Positions 48,801 through 57,125 of a DNA stretch of 64,000 bases are shown here, in pieces. The position numbers and the translations under genes are program-made. Source of the DNA: Verrucomicrobiales bacterium. Its GTDB lineage: Bacteria > Verrucomicrobiota > Verrucomicrobiia > Verrucomicrobiales > DEV007. Where the stretch lies: the NCBI GenBank assembly GCA_029213065.1, contig JARGPH010000011.1:80733-144732 (forward strand), in the 5' to 3' direction. The notes beneath the pieces are model-generated. The model saw only the letters and a list, made by a program, of their open reading frames with translations. It was not told the DNA's origin and ran no database searches. Within the stretch, counting starts at the first letter, position 1; each line of letters starts with the position of its first letter.

Positions 48801-49682
48801 TCCGCCTGAAGCACCACTCTGAGCAACAATCTGTGAGCCCTGCCCCAGGTTGATATTTCCGCTCCCGCCGGAAGCCATCAACCGAACCCGTCCGTTCGAA
48901 CGGGTTGCCCCGGTGGCGCGAACCGCTCCGGTGTTGTTGATCGCAAGTGCGTAAACGTTACCGTGCGCCTTCATTTCCACCGATGCACCGGTGACACCGC
49001 CTGCGTTGTTAATGCCGGTACCCTCATAGTCAGAGGCACCTTGAATCGTGATTTTAGCTTCGCCTGCCTGATTGAGAAGAATATCCCCACCTGACCCGAG
49101 AGCGATCGTTCCATTCAGTGCTCCGATCTGGCCCTCGTTATCAACAAAACCACCGAGAAGAATAACATCTCCGCCTGACGACGAGATCGTTCCGAAGTTC
49201 GAAACGCCAGTCGTGGAATCGCCGTAAAAACGATTCGTTCCACCGTTCATGAAATCATCATCATCGATATCGAGAGTCGAAATCACTGCGCTTCCGCCCA
49301 CATCAATCACACCCGTGCTGGTGATAACAATTCCGTTCGGGTTAACCACGAAGACATTTCCGTTACCCTGAAGCATACCGGCAATCTGAGAAACATTTCC
49401 CGTAACAACACGGTTCAGCACGGCTGAGTTAGCATCCGGCTGAACAAAATTAGTCAACTCACCGGCACCGATTGAGAAATCGTTCCAGTTGATAATCGCG
49501 AGAGGACTCTGCTGATGAATCTGAAGCTGATTCGCTGAAATGCTCTGGATGTCGGCAATACCCTGAACAACCACGCCCCCGCTGGGGTTGGCATGAACCG
49601 GGGCCCCGAACGCGGCGAACGCAAGGAGCAGGGCTGAGGCGACCAGGCGCTTGGCGCGATCGCTGAAAAATGTTGTATTCAT
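42888..49682 (-). CDS. TpsA exoprotein 1, filamentous-hemagglutinin type with IGHGG repeats
   Basis: A 2,264-residue exported protein. The signal peptide (about 1-31) ends near VHA|NPSGG. The TPS secretion domain follows with INWNDFSI (64-71) and the hallmark NPNGI (114-118). A glycine-rich beta-helix then runs to ~450, and from ~900 to ~1,940 some 16 units contain the core (A/V)xIGHGG. A DIDGDGLVDG/DHNGDST Ca-binding-like stretch lies in the middle. The C-terminal ~150 residues (DPFVFSGFFDVFGR, a charged segment, then SYVYYPGTSRYSSLRIFG) are shared with the neighbouring paralogue. It is secreted by the downstream TpsB and is probably an adhesin or matrix protein. 137 bp separate it from tpsB. 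Confidence 0.88.
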   Translation of the reverse strand: MNTTFFSDRAKRLVASALLLAFAAFGAPVHANPSGGVVVQGIADIQSISANQLQIHQQSPLAIINWNDFSIGAGELTNFVQPDANSAVLNRVVTGNVSQIAGMLQGNGNVFVVNPNGIVITSTGVIDVGGSAVISTLDIDDDDFMNGGTNRFYGDSTTGVSNFGTISSSGGDVILLGGFVDNEGQIGALNGTIALGSGGDILLNQAGEAKITIQGASDYEGTGINNAGGVTGASVEMKAHGNVYALAINNTGAVRATGATRSNGRVRLMASGGSGNINLGQGSQIVAQSGASGGDIQVTSTSGDVTVAGDLNASGVVRGGSIAVTGNSVSQTSDSTLSANGVTQGGSIAIDAVTTTSVDGGAFATASTGDGGQIDVTATEVEIGSNADLSVNGTTTGGRIRVGGEFRGTDVGLREADVTVVNAGARLTSDATLGDAGSVIVWANHDTTFRGEISASAFGATGSGGLVEVSGKERLALGGSVSANAVSGDAGTVLFDPGTVHVGYFNNAAGFNEIEIATVNELLEGGTSVIIMTEGAGSDIYFDDVDLANMAAGGGTTATSLGTWNSTNFSDNYNDPNHPRNFAVQWTNSKASFAAFAGGDIIIENHIRTSGGGSINLIGGWGGAETDFDLGAVPFGNVYDLPVDGLSGSSTNPAAVTPQQVFNYYVERGDFAENFGSIYVGNKNMNRHIEVGSRFGDTSLAAYSIVLSAADTNAESLYAQIGFHDSGQVFAARLNNYLNQFDADLDDEAFTGMDDNPAVGIVGNEFGQERDIDGDGLVDGVYAINAFGVLVDDAYSGTAAPGTTTVDHNGDSTITAEEQNGTFIPYANHYNSSRVGNWWWQQIHEHSKANVAGYSEDTMGGLRPENGAGTAAKTADINIIAARDVEVNGGGRSQGAAQIGHGGDATGWADNRSLNNSGVENGEFLRSWSTNGSSNDRVAMSIGRLAGVYGNINVLAGVDPTSVDYSEDGVITATSTQAGRVLVQGLQRLGSSNNPGNDEQNSGGNAPAHIGHGGSGQFGSYSGDIQVQAYGNIDVIAGSQTRDAAIIGHATLGYAYWDPTSAADAQIRFFGSVEDFRDPLLRRGELFSGTTNIAQAAADDTFIITSNGIDRRNSGYGLSDPSLGVLTVEALDGSVVNHFDGDISIKSVTGGLNVIAYETEDTSENGSGAAGDLGLASRRDRRFAMVGHGGSSFAVWAEEAGYTPNRTDRFQELVNFRIESEFFSNADIDPLVGNSGSNTIIGERGTSLNRSLTFMTLTGNIDVDVAGDVNVEAGNGIADFAQIGHGGYELADYETSSLIAGDITVNAGGDINILGVKEGATFARRNGTRFEWEDTRDYALIGHGGYRSGFLSFTGAIDVDAGGDINVVGGIYEDGLAKIGHQTTDDWGQTGGDFDRAENFYFDGESTDITTTISGNTATITYAGGINKTITYNLANPTSDITVDAGGSVNLKHSEEGLFWNARGISFIDDGLITSSDVRGFRVGNVGVQIGHGGINTDILRYQNLAYDDGDKIGDITVNAGGDINLENGNGTQRWTRIGHGVGNGDRADGNNATYAQNGITLMGDISVNAGGNVSLNADAASEYGNPENFFNALSIPDNSTLNPVVIGHGGISNNLDIITLSNGEDVNGSSASSNVSVVAGGDLELLGGKGAFASSAQIGHGYASDAANDPARFGGVAVGFAGDISVTVGRNLTLLATPNAWYEVGGNTVLGASTVGGFAAIGNGGYQLDAPSSGDISVYVGGSASLTGSQREEGAPGDPGTDSQTIVSGNAINQNAVGSGFHFAKIGHVAVENESGGGDVINADHTGDVTVVVANDLELKGGTTAAGVVDAPVYGAFAQIGNGGPGVTGDVEGNVTVLVGGNLTGTGGVHNSPDSVIPGTFAVGLNNYVMIGNGDRIIDPGGSNTSVFQSEAFGARSGNITVAIGGSGDFTDVLIGHADPDVSSQSTSGNTQIAVSRKFPFYGGTGSLTAVDSVFTSGGYGANSRLEIYAPSRSMNLIEDSTRLNEKSGGEFVEAPADFAAPFNSDGMLAGRDDEVYLTPDLWWDDAMFSAGLSEQAGVFPTDASGDQGGSVASVNEPGGVFNIDSLVAGALGSSASVYRDRNAVSGSGRYTLYYDAIEPVASVFPTPPVFVPPPVIIPPVDFNYDPFVFSGFFDVFGRGDEDSEDGVQGDGESDLYGSLGLFESDEEAHSESGGSNAEEALDSVFGPRRDRFSDEELDEEERRRRDRAQRGVGPIGNASYVYYPGTSRYSSLRIFGAPVRDY
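43868..46996 (-). repeat. IGHGG repeat region of TpsA exoprotein 1
   Basis: About 16 units of 50-90 residues, each with a core such as AQIGHGGYELADY, VQIGHGGINTD or AQIGNGGPGV, plus GDI.V.AGG strands. The spacing is irregular and the glycine/histidine core is the constant part. Limits are approximate. Confidence 0.8.
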
Positions 49683-49752
49683 AAAATGAGTGGGAAGGAG
49701 TTAGAGGTTCTTATCCAATATTGTCGTGGTCGGCGGAAGTGTGACGAGTTAA

Positions 49753-52700
49753 CTATCGAATATCGGAGCTTGGGACACCGAAGAGTCGCAAGCTGGAGTA
49801 ACGGTTCGTGCCGGGGTTATACACATAAATGGCATTCCCTCCGCGACCGACCTGATTGGTGGTACGGAGTAATCTCCGCTGGCGCTCCTCATCAGCTTCC
49901 TGAGCACTTGTCGTGTCGGAAGGATCATTGAAGCGACGGGCATTGCGGCTTCCGAAAGCACCGTCCAGCGCCTCCTCGAAAAACCATCCGCTCGATTCGA
50001 TAGGACGCTCGTCGTCGACACGCTCATCAGCAGAGAGTCCGGCGAGCAATCCATTCTCATATCCGTCGTATCCGTAGAGCTCCTCGTAGCGGCTGAATGC
50101 CTCGTAGAAGTCTTCAAACACGTAGGGGAGGAAATTGAATCCGAAAGTGGGGATGAAAACACTTCCACCACCGCTGCCACCACCGCCGGGAGTCACCACC
50201 GCCGGCACGATTTCAGCATAATAGATCTGGTAATTGCCGAAGGTGTTCCCGGGATAAGCCCCCTCGGGAGTGAAAGCACCCACAGGGAGTCCGTCCTCAT
50301 AGGTGAATGCAAACTCGGTTGTGAGCAACTCATCCGCGCGCGTCCCGTCCGGAGCCGGAGTTCGTGTGTATTCCGTTCCATTCAAAGTAGTCCCTTCAGC
50401 GATGAAGTTATCAACGTCGCCGATACCTGGCATATAGAGGCGCAATTCAGAACCGACACCGAGCTGAGAACTCGTGAAGACCGTATTTTCGTCAGTGATC
50501 AAATCACCGGCACCCGATGTTCCGGGATCGTTACGCCCCACCGCGATATAAGTGTTACCATCGCGGGACACGAGAGCGTCATCGCCGTTGGTGGGATCCG
50601 CGTGACCGACTACGCCGCCAACGCTGACGAGGTTATCGCCGACCATCACGTTGATGTCACCGTCCCACTGGCCCGTGCTCTTGGTCCGACCGATAGAATC
50701 TGTGTCACCATGACCGATCTTCACGTAGTTCCGCACTGAGACAATATCATCACCATCACGATCCTGACCAATGATCGTACCGGTCGTTTTTACGAGGGTT
50801 AAATTGCCACCAACCGACACGTCGATATCCCCGGAAAATTCGCCATCACCATTGTTCAGCGCCCCGTGTCCGATGTGCGCGTAGGCATCCCGGTTCCCGG
50901 CACCACCGGAAACGAAAAGATCCTGACCGGCAGAGACCGTGATGCTCTGATTATCAATCGTCAGCCCCATGTTTCCGGCGCCATGACCAATCTGAGCATA
51001 GTCAAATTGGCTGTCATCAAGCCTGGACAGCAGATTGGTGCTTCCGCCACCGACGAGGCTGATACTTCCAGCAGCGGCAACGTTGATCTCACCGACGACC
51101 GTGGTCGAATCAATATCATTCGGAGTAATCCCCGACTCGTAACCACCGTGGCCAATCCGGCCGAATTCGCGGAATCCCTTACCGGCCTGAATGTCGATAT
51201 CAGAACCGGCATTCACCGTGATATTTCCATCGTAGCTGGAGCGAAAGAATTCTCCACCGTGCCCGATCTGAGCATAATTGTATTCGACCCGGTTCCAGTC
51301 ACCTACGCCTGTGCCCTGAAAGGGATCGTCCTTCTGATTGATCCCTCCCGCCGAGAGACTGAGAGTACCTCCAACGTCTACGTTGATATCACCCGTCGTA
51401 ACCGAATCGAAATTCATCCGGCGATTTCCATCGTTATCTCCGTAGCCACCGTGACCAACCAGTGAATATCCGCGAATTGCACGCTCAACCACCGGACGTT
51501 CGACTGGAAGACTGAAAGTGCCTTCGAAATCAGTGGGAGTCCCCGTGATCGTATCCAACCTGAAGGTGTCATCATCAATGACCACAACCGTGTCGAAGGT
51601 ATCGTTAAAGGCGGCATCAAGATCACTCAATCGAACCGTATCGCCGGTAGCCAGTCCGTGACCAACCGCAGTGATCGTGAGAACGCCGTCGCCATCAATA
51701 TCCTGCACATTGGTAATAGTCCCCCCGGGAAGGAAATTGTTGATATCAAACTCCACCTGAGGGTTACCGTCAGCATCGAAGTGATCATTTCGATAAGCGC
51801 CCAGCACATCGGTCGCGATCATATCGAAATCACCACCGGCAGTGACGGTGATCGTTGAATCGCTGTAAACCCCGATTCCTTTACCAAGCGTATTGCCGTT
51901 AAAGTTATAGCCTGCGGTCCAGCGATTATCATTAGCGAGACCGTCGCCATCCAACTCAACCTGAGTGAAAGAGAGCGCCCTATAAAGAGTGGAAGCAAAG
52001 CCCCCGTGGCCGATTTGCGAAAAGTTATCAATACCGGTCTGGGAGCGGTCATACCGGTCATCGGTCGGATCATATTCTTCGTAACCTCCGAAGGAGGCCT
52101 GAAGCAGAATATCATCGGCCGCATTGACCGTCACTTTACCTGAGTGATCCCCTTTCGAACGATAGCCGCCGTGACCGATCATGGCGTAATTATTACTACC
52201 TGCAACCGTGGCACCGGCGCTTCCATCATCCTTTGGTTTTGAGGAAATGATAATCGACCCTCCCGAATCGACGAGGATGTCGCCGTTGTGACCGGCCCGG
52301 ACATCCTGAATAATGTTTCCGGCCGCATCGACACCATCAGCAGTGCGATAAAGCCCACCGTGACCGATTTGCGCGTAACCGTTACTGGAACCATCCAACG
52401 CGCCATACATGGATACATTTCCACCGGCTACGAGACTGATATCTCCGGAGAGAGTCGCGAAACCGTTGTTGTTGTTGAGATCAGGATAATCGAGTCTGTC
52501 CGAGTTCCAGTTACCGGCATCTGCGAATCCACCGTGACCGACCTGAGCGAAAGAATTACTGTGGCCCGCGTGCATCTCGAAATCGCCTCCGGCCTGAATG
52601 TCGATATCCCCGCTAAACCGTCCACCGGCGCGCAATCCACCCAATCCAATCTGAACAGGGGTATCACTGCTTCCGCGAACGACGGTAGGGTGATCCTTAC

Positions 52701-55605
52701 GGTCAAAGATGATGTCGCCTCCGGCGATCACGGTAATACCGTCCTTCAGCCCCGCTGTCAGAGCAGATGCGGTAGACCCCATGTCCAGGTTGTGATTACC
52801 GTGCGCTTCGCGCCCGCCATGTCCGATCATGGATGTGGCATTGCTGCGTGAACCCGCAAATACGTTGATGTCACCACCCGCTTCGACATAGATGGCACCG
52901 CTGTGCCCTTCGAGATCATAGGCGACGTGATTTTGGAGAACTGCCGCTGTCCCTGTGTTCGGCCCCTTAGGAGCCTCGCGCCAATCGCTCTCGAGAGTTT
53001 GATACTGAATCGCACCGGCCCGATAGCCCCCGTGACCGATCTGCCAATAGACCGCTCCGTTTCCGTTCGTAAGCGCGAAACCACTGTCACCGTAGATACT
53101 GGATTCGGATTTCACGTAAATATCACCGCTGAAACCGTTACCATTGCCGTGCGAATATCCCCCACCGTGACCAATTGAAGCCCCTGTAAAGGCAGAAGAG
53201 TCAGCACCACCACCGGGAAGGAACTGTCCTCGCATATCGATGACCTTGGCAATAACCGTAATATTGCCGTCCTTATCCCCTTCCAGATAGTAACCGCCGT
53301 GACCGATCCGTGAAAACGAGCGGTCATTACCGCCACGCATATATAAACCGCCATCCTCACTGATCACCGTGATATCCCCGGAGAGATCACCATTACCCGT
53401 TTGAGTTGCCGTATTGGTGGTATTCGAACCACCATGGCCAACGATCACGTGGGCGTCGTTTTGCGCATTTCCTGAAGTCGTCGTCCCGATCGCGGAGATC
53501 GTGATATCATCCTTCGCGTAGAGCAAAATATTACCCGTTGGATTCAAGGTCGCATCATGGAAACCAACCTGACCATGCCGACCTCCGTTTCCGGCACCAC
53601 CATTGACGCTGATTTTATCAGCGAAGAGAGCCGTCTCACCGTGAGCGCTGCCAACACTTACTTCATTGGCACCGCTTCCGTTGACAACGATGCTACCGCC
53701 ATTCTGTCCCCAGACGCCATAGTCACCCGCGAGAACGCTGGCTGAGGTAACCGCTGGATCAAGAGCCGTATCTAAAAGGAACCCGCCGGTATCATCGGGA
53801 TTGAGGCCAAAAGCGCCTTCACCTGTACCGTCCCAACCGGCAAACAGGATGATAGCTCCCCCTGCGACGCCAACACCGTCGTTCTGAATATTATCATTAA
53901 TCACAATGTCGCCGTGGGCGAAGAATGAGAGTGTGTTCAAAGAAGCGTAGCCATTGAGCGCATCGGCACCTGAAAGCACCGTGATATCACCGGGGTCACC
54001 GCCGGGGGAAGAAGTGTGAATGACGACATTGTTCGCAGCTAGTGCTGCAACCAGATCCGTATCAGAGATCGTGATCCCCGCAGCACCCGACGCACCGATC
54101 ACCACATCCGTGGGATCGAGAAGAAGGGTTCCGTTCAATCCGTTCGCGGAAAGCGTCGAGACCGTCCCGCGGAAGGAAAGCCTGTCTTTTCCGGAAACTT
54201 CCACAAAACCACCATTACCGGTAAGCCCCGTCGCCTGCGCGGAAATCTCACCGCCAAAGAAAGTATCGCCATCTGCCCAGAGGAAAATGTTACCACCGCT
54301 GCCATCAGCGCCGTCTGCAATCATCAAGGCGCCCTCCTCAACCGTGGTCGTCGTCGCGTTTACGATCTCAATATCATTGCCCTGGTAACCACCACCCGCG
54401 CGAATCGTTCCACCTTTTGTCGCTCCCGAAACATCGAGGCTGGCCGTGGATCCAACCGTGAGAGTTGCAGCGGTTGCATCAAAGGTACCGCCGGCACCGT
54501 TGTGGCCGGTCGCATCAATCGCACCGCCGACCACTGCCGTCTCAACGCCGGAAATGCTAACCGAACCACCGATCGCACCGCTCGCGTTCATCACCGCGGT
54601 ATCGGCAATCGCGACATTGGCGCCATTAACAGCAATCGAACCACCATTCAAACCGGCATCAACACCGGAAACATCTACGGACCCGCCAATGGTGACATTG
54701 CTTCCCGTCACCGAAACCTGTCCACCGGAGCCGTCTGAGTTTCTTGCGTAGAGCTGCCCTGTGTTAATCACGCGTCCCGTGCTGCCACCACTGAGGGTGA
54801 GACGACCGCCTTTAAAATTGTATCCGTTCGCGCGGACAACGCCGTCGTTCTTAATCGCGAGCGAGTAAACGTTGCCAGTCGCTTTCAGCTCAGCGGCTGC
54901 GCCGGAAATCTCACCTGAGTTCTCAATACTACCACTGCCACCGAGAACTGAAATGGTAGAACCATTCACGGTCTGCTCAACGAGCATGTCACCACCAGCG
55001 CCAAAGGCCACCACGCCCTTATTTGCGGTTACGGTGCCGCCCTGGGCGTTCTGGAGGAAACTACCGAGCATCACGACATCGCCGCCATCACTGGTGATCG
55101 CACCGTAGTTTTTAATTCCCGCAGTGCTTCCGCCTGAGAAGCGATTGCTCCCCTTATCGAGGAAATCTTCGTTCTTAATATCGAGGGTCGAGAGCGTGAG
55201 CATTCCGGCCACATCAATCGTTCCGCCTTTGTGAACGACGATTCCGTTCGGGTTGATCACCATAACGCCACCCTGAGCTGCCTGAAGTGCCCCGTAAATA
55301 GCCGTCGGATTCCCTGATGTGACCCGGTTCAGCGTCACCGCGTTAGCACCCTGATTAATACGGGTCACTTCGCCGTTCTGAATTGAGAAATTCTGCCAGT
55401 TAATAATAGCAGCCTGAGAAAGGTTGTTAATATCAAGACTCGCTGTGCCCAATCCCTGAAAGTTCACGTTTCCTGCAATAACTTGCTGTCCACTTGGATT
55501 GGCCTTCAACGGGACCGGAAAAAGGACAAGCCCCGGAAGAAGCACCAGCAGCATAAGCCATTGGAGCGCCAGGCTCTTACGTAGAGTAAGTGAGATCGTA
55601 TTCAT
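49753..55605 (-). CDS. TpsA exoprotein 2, filamentous-hemagglutinin type with IGHGG repeats
   Basis: A 1,950-residue paralogue of the next gene. A long signal region (to about 35, ending PLKANPSGQ) precedes the TPS domain with INWQNFSI (68-75) and NPNGI (119-123). A beta-helix region follows, then about 17 IGHGG units. Around 51.5-51.73 kb it carries an extra domain with ITAVGHGLATGDTVRLS, similar to the GHGL-x-x-GD domains of phage tail and E1-FCCH-like proteins. The C-terminal module ends YVYNPGTNRYSSLRLFGVP. It is the first gene of the minus-strand TPS operon, 70 bp ahead of the second tpsA. Secreted by TpsB; the function is probably surface attachment. Confidence 0.88.
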   Translation of the reverse strand: MNTISLTLRKSLALQWLMLLVLLPGLVLFPVPLKANPSGQQVIAGNVNFQGLGTASLDINNLSQAAIINWQNFSIQNGEVTRINQGANAVTLNRVTSGNPTAIYGALQAAQGGVMVINPNGIVVHKGGTIDVAGMLTLSTLDIKNEDFLDKGSNRFSGGSTAGIKNYGAITSDGGDVVMLGSFLQNAQGGTVTANKGVVAFGAGGDMLVEQTVNGSTISVLGGSGSIENSGEISGAAAELKATGNVYSLAIKNDGVVRANGYNFKGGRLTLSGGSTGRVINTGQLYARNSDGSGGQVSVTGSNVTIGGSVDVSGVDAGLNGGSIAVNGANVAIADTAVMNASGAIGGSVSISGVETAVVGGAIDATGHNGAGGTFDATAATLTVGSTASLDVSGATKGGTIRAGGGYQGNDIEIVNATTTTVEEGALMIADGADGSGGNIFLWADGDTFFGGEISAQATGLTGNGGFVEVSGKDRLSFRGTVSTLSANGLNGTLLLDPTDVVIGASGAAGITISDTDLVAALAANNVVIHTSSPGGDPGDITVLSGADALNGYASLNTLSFFAHGDIVINDNIQNDGVGVAGGAIILFAGWDGTGEGAFGLNPDDTGGFLLDTALDPAVTSASVLAGDYGVWGQNGGSIVVNGSGANEVSVGSAHGETALFADKISVNGGAGNGGRHGQVGFHDATLNPTGNILLYAKDDITISAIGTTTSGNAQNDAHVIVGHGGSNTTNTATQTGNGDLSGDITVISEDGGLYMRGGNDRSFSRIGHGGYYLEGDKDGNITVIAKVIDMRGQFLPGGGADSSAFTGASIGHGGGYSHGNGNGFSGDIYVKSESSIYGDSGFALTNGNGAVYWQIGHGGYRAGAIQYQTLESDWREAPKGPNTGTAAVLQNHVAYDLEGHSGAIYVEAGGDINVFAGSRSNATSMIGHGGREAHGNHNLDMGSTASALTAGLKDGITVIAGGDIIFDRKDHPTVVRGSSDTPVQIGLGGLRAGGRFSGDIDIQAGGDFEMHAGHSNSFAQVGHGGFADAGNWNSDRLDYPDLNNNNGFATLSGDISLVAGGNVSMYGALDGSSNGYAQIGHGGLYRTADGVDAAGNIIQDVRAGHNGDILVDSGGSIIISSKPKDDGSAGATVAGSNNYAMIGHGGYRSKGDHSGKVTVNAADDILLQASFGGYEEYDPTDDRYDRSQTGIDNFSQIGHGGFASTLYRALSFTQVELDGDGLANDNRWTAGYNFNGNTLGKGIGVYSDSTITVTAGGDFDMIATDVLGAYRNDHFDADGNPQVEFDINNFLPGGTITNVQDIDGDGVLTITAVGHGLATGDTVRLSDLDAAFNDTFDTVVVIDDDTFRLDTITGTPTDFEGTFSLPVERPVVERAIRGYSLVGHGGYGDNDGNRRMNFDSVTTGDINVDVGGTLSLSAGGINQKDDPFQGTGVGDWNRVEYNYAQIGHGGEFFRSSYDGNITVNAGSDIDIQAGKGFREFGRIGHGGYESGITPNDIDSTTVVGEINVAAAGSISLVGGGSTNLLSRLDDSQFDYAQIGHGAGNMGLTIDNQSITVSAGQDLFVSGGAGNRDAYAHIGHGALNNGDGEFSGDIDVSVGGNLTLVKTTGTIIGQDRDGDDIVSVRNYVKIGHGDTDSIGRTKSTGQWDGDINVMVGDNLVSVGGVVGHADPTNGDDALVSRDGNTYIAVGRNDPGTSGAGDLITDENTVFTSSQLGVGSELRLYMPGIGDVDNFIAEGTTLNGTEYTRTPAPDGTRADELLTTEFAFTYEDGLPVGAFTPEGAYPGNTFGNYQIYYAEIVPAVVTPGGGGSGGGSVFIPTFGFNFLPYVFEDFYEAFSRYEELYGYDGYENGLLAGLSADERVDDERPIESSGWFFEEALDGAFGSRNARRFNDPSDTTSAQEADEERQRRLLRTTNQVGRGGNAIYVYNPGTNRYSSLRLFGVPSSDIR
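50600..53450 (-). repeat. IGHGG repeat region of TpsA exoprotein 2
   Basis: About 17 units with cores such as SRIGHGGYYLEG, AMIGHGGYRSKGD, AQIGHGGLYRT and GRIGHGGYESG. The last (GVVGHADPTNG) is shared in position with VLIGHADPDVSS of the paralogue. Limits are approximate. Confidence 0.8.
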
Positions 55606-55993
55606 GATGTATAATAGTGTGGTGACTGGGTGAAGGGAATTCGGGCAAAATCCTTCTCCAGGCCATCAATCACAGGGAGTAAACCCTAATGGAATGACAG
55701 CATCGGAGGGGGTTGTAAATTCAAATTTCACGATTTTTTTCGTTATCTTCACTCAAGTTTGTCGCGGGCTCATCGAACGTGACATGAGAAATACCTCATT
55801 TTTGCGAAATATCACTGATAATTATCAAGGTATATTAGAGACCTTTTTCAGGGCTCAAAACGCCGCCTTTTTGATCCGAGAAACGACCTGATAGGGTCAG
55901 GTCGACGACGCTACCCTGTTCAATCAGGAAGAAACCTGATCCTGACGATGCCACGACCCGCAGCGAGTCCTCTTCGCCGCAGCTCTCGCGGTC
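55606..55993. promoter_or_regulatory. 388-bp region upstream of the TPS operon
   Basis: The gap between UbiE and tpsA should hold the TPS operon promoter, but no clear -35/-10 pair is seen. A perfect 12-bp palindrome TGATAATTATCA (55816-55827) resembles half of a Fur-type box and may be an operator. AGGGTCAGGTC and ACGACCCGC at 55.89-55.97 kb match the repeat cluster near 20.8 kb. The upstream leader has no Shine-Dalgarno sequence. Confidence 0.35.
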
Positions 55994-56689
55994 TTATTCG
56001 CGATCCGCGGAGTAGACACTGCTCACGCCACCCAGTTGAGGCCGCCACTTCGCAGCGGTGAATCCGTTCTTTTCGATGAGTGCCAGCATCTCGCTCCCTG
56101 CGGGAAACCGCTCGATGGAATCACCCAGATAGGCATAGGCCTCCCGGTTCCCTGTGAGCCACCCCGCCAGCAGCGGCAGAATTCGATGCAAATAAAACCG
56201 ATAGGGAATTCTCAGAACAGGAGCCGTGGGCAGCGAGAAATCGAGAACGACGAGGCGACCACCGGGGCGAAGGACGCGGGAAAATTCTGAAAGCGCCTTG
56301 TTCCAGTCCGCCATATTCCGGAGACCGTAGCCGATCGTAAGCGCATCGACGGAGTTATCGGGCAAGGGAAGGGCGAGCCCGTCCGAAACCGCGAGATTCT
56401 CGAGCCCCCGCTTTTTCGCCTCCATCAGCATGGGAGCGCAGAAATCCATTCCGATGACAGTCGCTTCAGGAATGGCCCGCTGCACCGTCATCGCGAGATC
56501 CCCGCTTCCGGTGGCGACGTCGAGGATAACTTTAGGATTCACCTCCGCCACGAGGGTTGCGACCAGTTTTCGCCAGATCACATCAATCCCCAGGCTGAGA
56601 ACATGGTTCGTGAGCACGTAGCGACTCGCGATCGAAGAGAAGGTCCGATGGACGAAGGCGGGGTTCTGATCTTGTGAATCGTGACTCAT
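55994..56689 (-). CDS. ubiE: Demethylmenaquinone/ubiquinone methyltransferase
   Basis: A 231-residue SAM methyltransferase of the UbiE/MenG/COQ5 family, which methylates the quinone ring late in respiratory quinone biosynthesis. It shows FSSIASRYVLTNHVLSLGID at the N-terminus, SAM motif LDVATGSGDLA, the family-specific IGYGLRNMADW, and RVLRPGGRLVVLDFSLP. Menaquinone use is likelier for a verrucomicrobial host, so menG may be the better name. Its start lies 57 bp downstream of the tRNA-Leu gene on the same strand. Confidence 0.93.
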   Translation of the reverse strand: MSHDSQDQNPAFVHRTFSSIASRYVLTNHVLSLGIDVIWRKLVATLVAEVNPKVILDVATGSGDLAMTVQRAIPEATVIGMDFCAPMLMEAKKRGLENLAVSDGLALPLPDNSVDALTIGYGLRNMADWNKALSEFSRVLRPGGRLVVLDFSLPTAPVLRIPYRFYLHRILPLLAGWLTGNREAYAYLGDSIERFPAGSEMLALIEKNGFTAAKWRPQLGGVSSVYSADRE

Positions 56690-56746
56690 GGCAAAGAACG
56701 ATTACTCCGGAGAGAGCCATACGGACGGACCGAACTGAAAAAAAAG

Positions 56747-56830
56747 TGCTCACGAGAGGACTCGAACCTCCACGGGTTTAACCCCACTAGAACCTGAATC
56801 TAGCGCGTCTACCAATTCCGCCACGTGAGC
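56747..56830 (-). tRNA. tRNA-Leu, anticodon CAG
   Basis: On the minus strand GCTCACG (56830-56824) pairs with CGTGAGC at the other end (7 bp), with discriminator A at 56747. The anticodon stem CTAGA/TCTAG encloses TTCAGGT with CAG at positions 34-36. A long variable arm (GGGTTTAACCC-type) marks class II Leu. TTCGAGT is the T loop. The CCA tail is not encoded. A run of T residues follows (minus strand), consistent with a terminator. Confidence 0.95.
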
Positions 56831-57125
56831 AAAGGAAAGGGGTCGCTAAGAAACATCTAAACGGCCGCATGACAAACGCTTTTCTACGGGGATGATAGAA
56901 TTTTCAGATTGAGAACAAAACAACATGGATCTCTGGACATTCATTACGCACCACAGGCTCACGCACATCCTGTAGGTGAGGGCCGCGACCTCGCTCTTCG
57001 AACCGTTCGGTCATCCCATACCATCCGTCCGCTCCCACGGGAAGCGGCTACAGTGCTCACACATATTACCATTCCCCCACCCTCCGCGCTGGAACAGCCA
57101 CGCCGCCTTTGCTAGAGTGCTCCCG

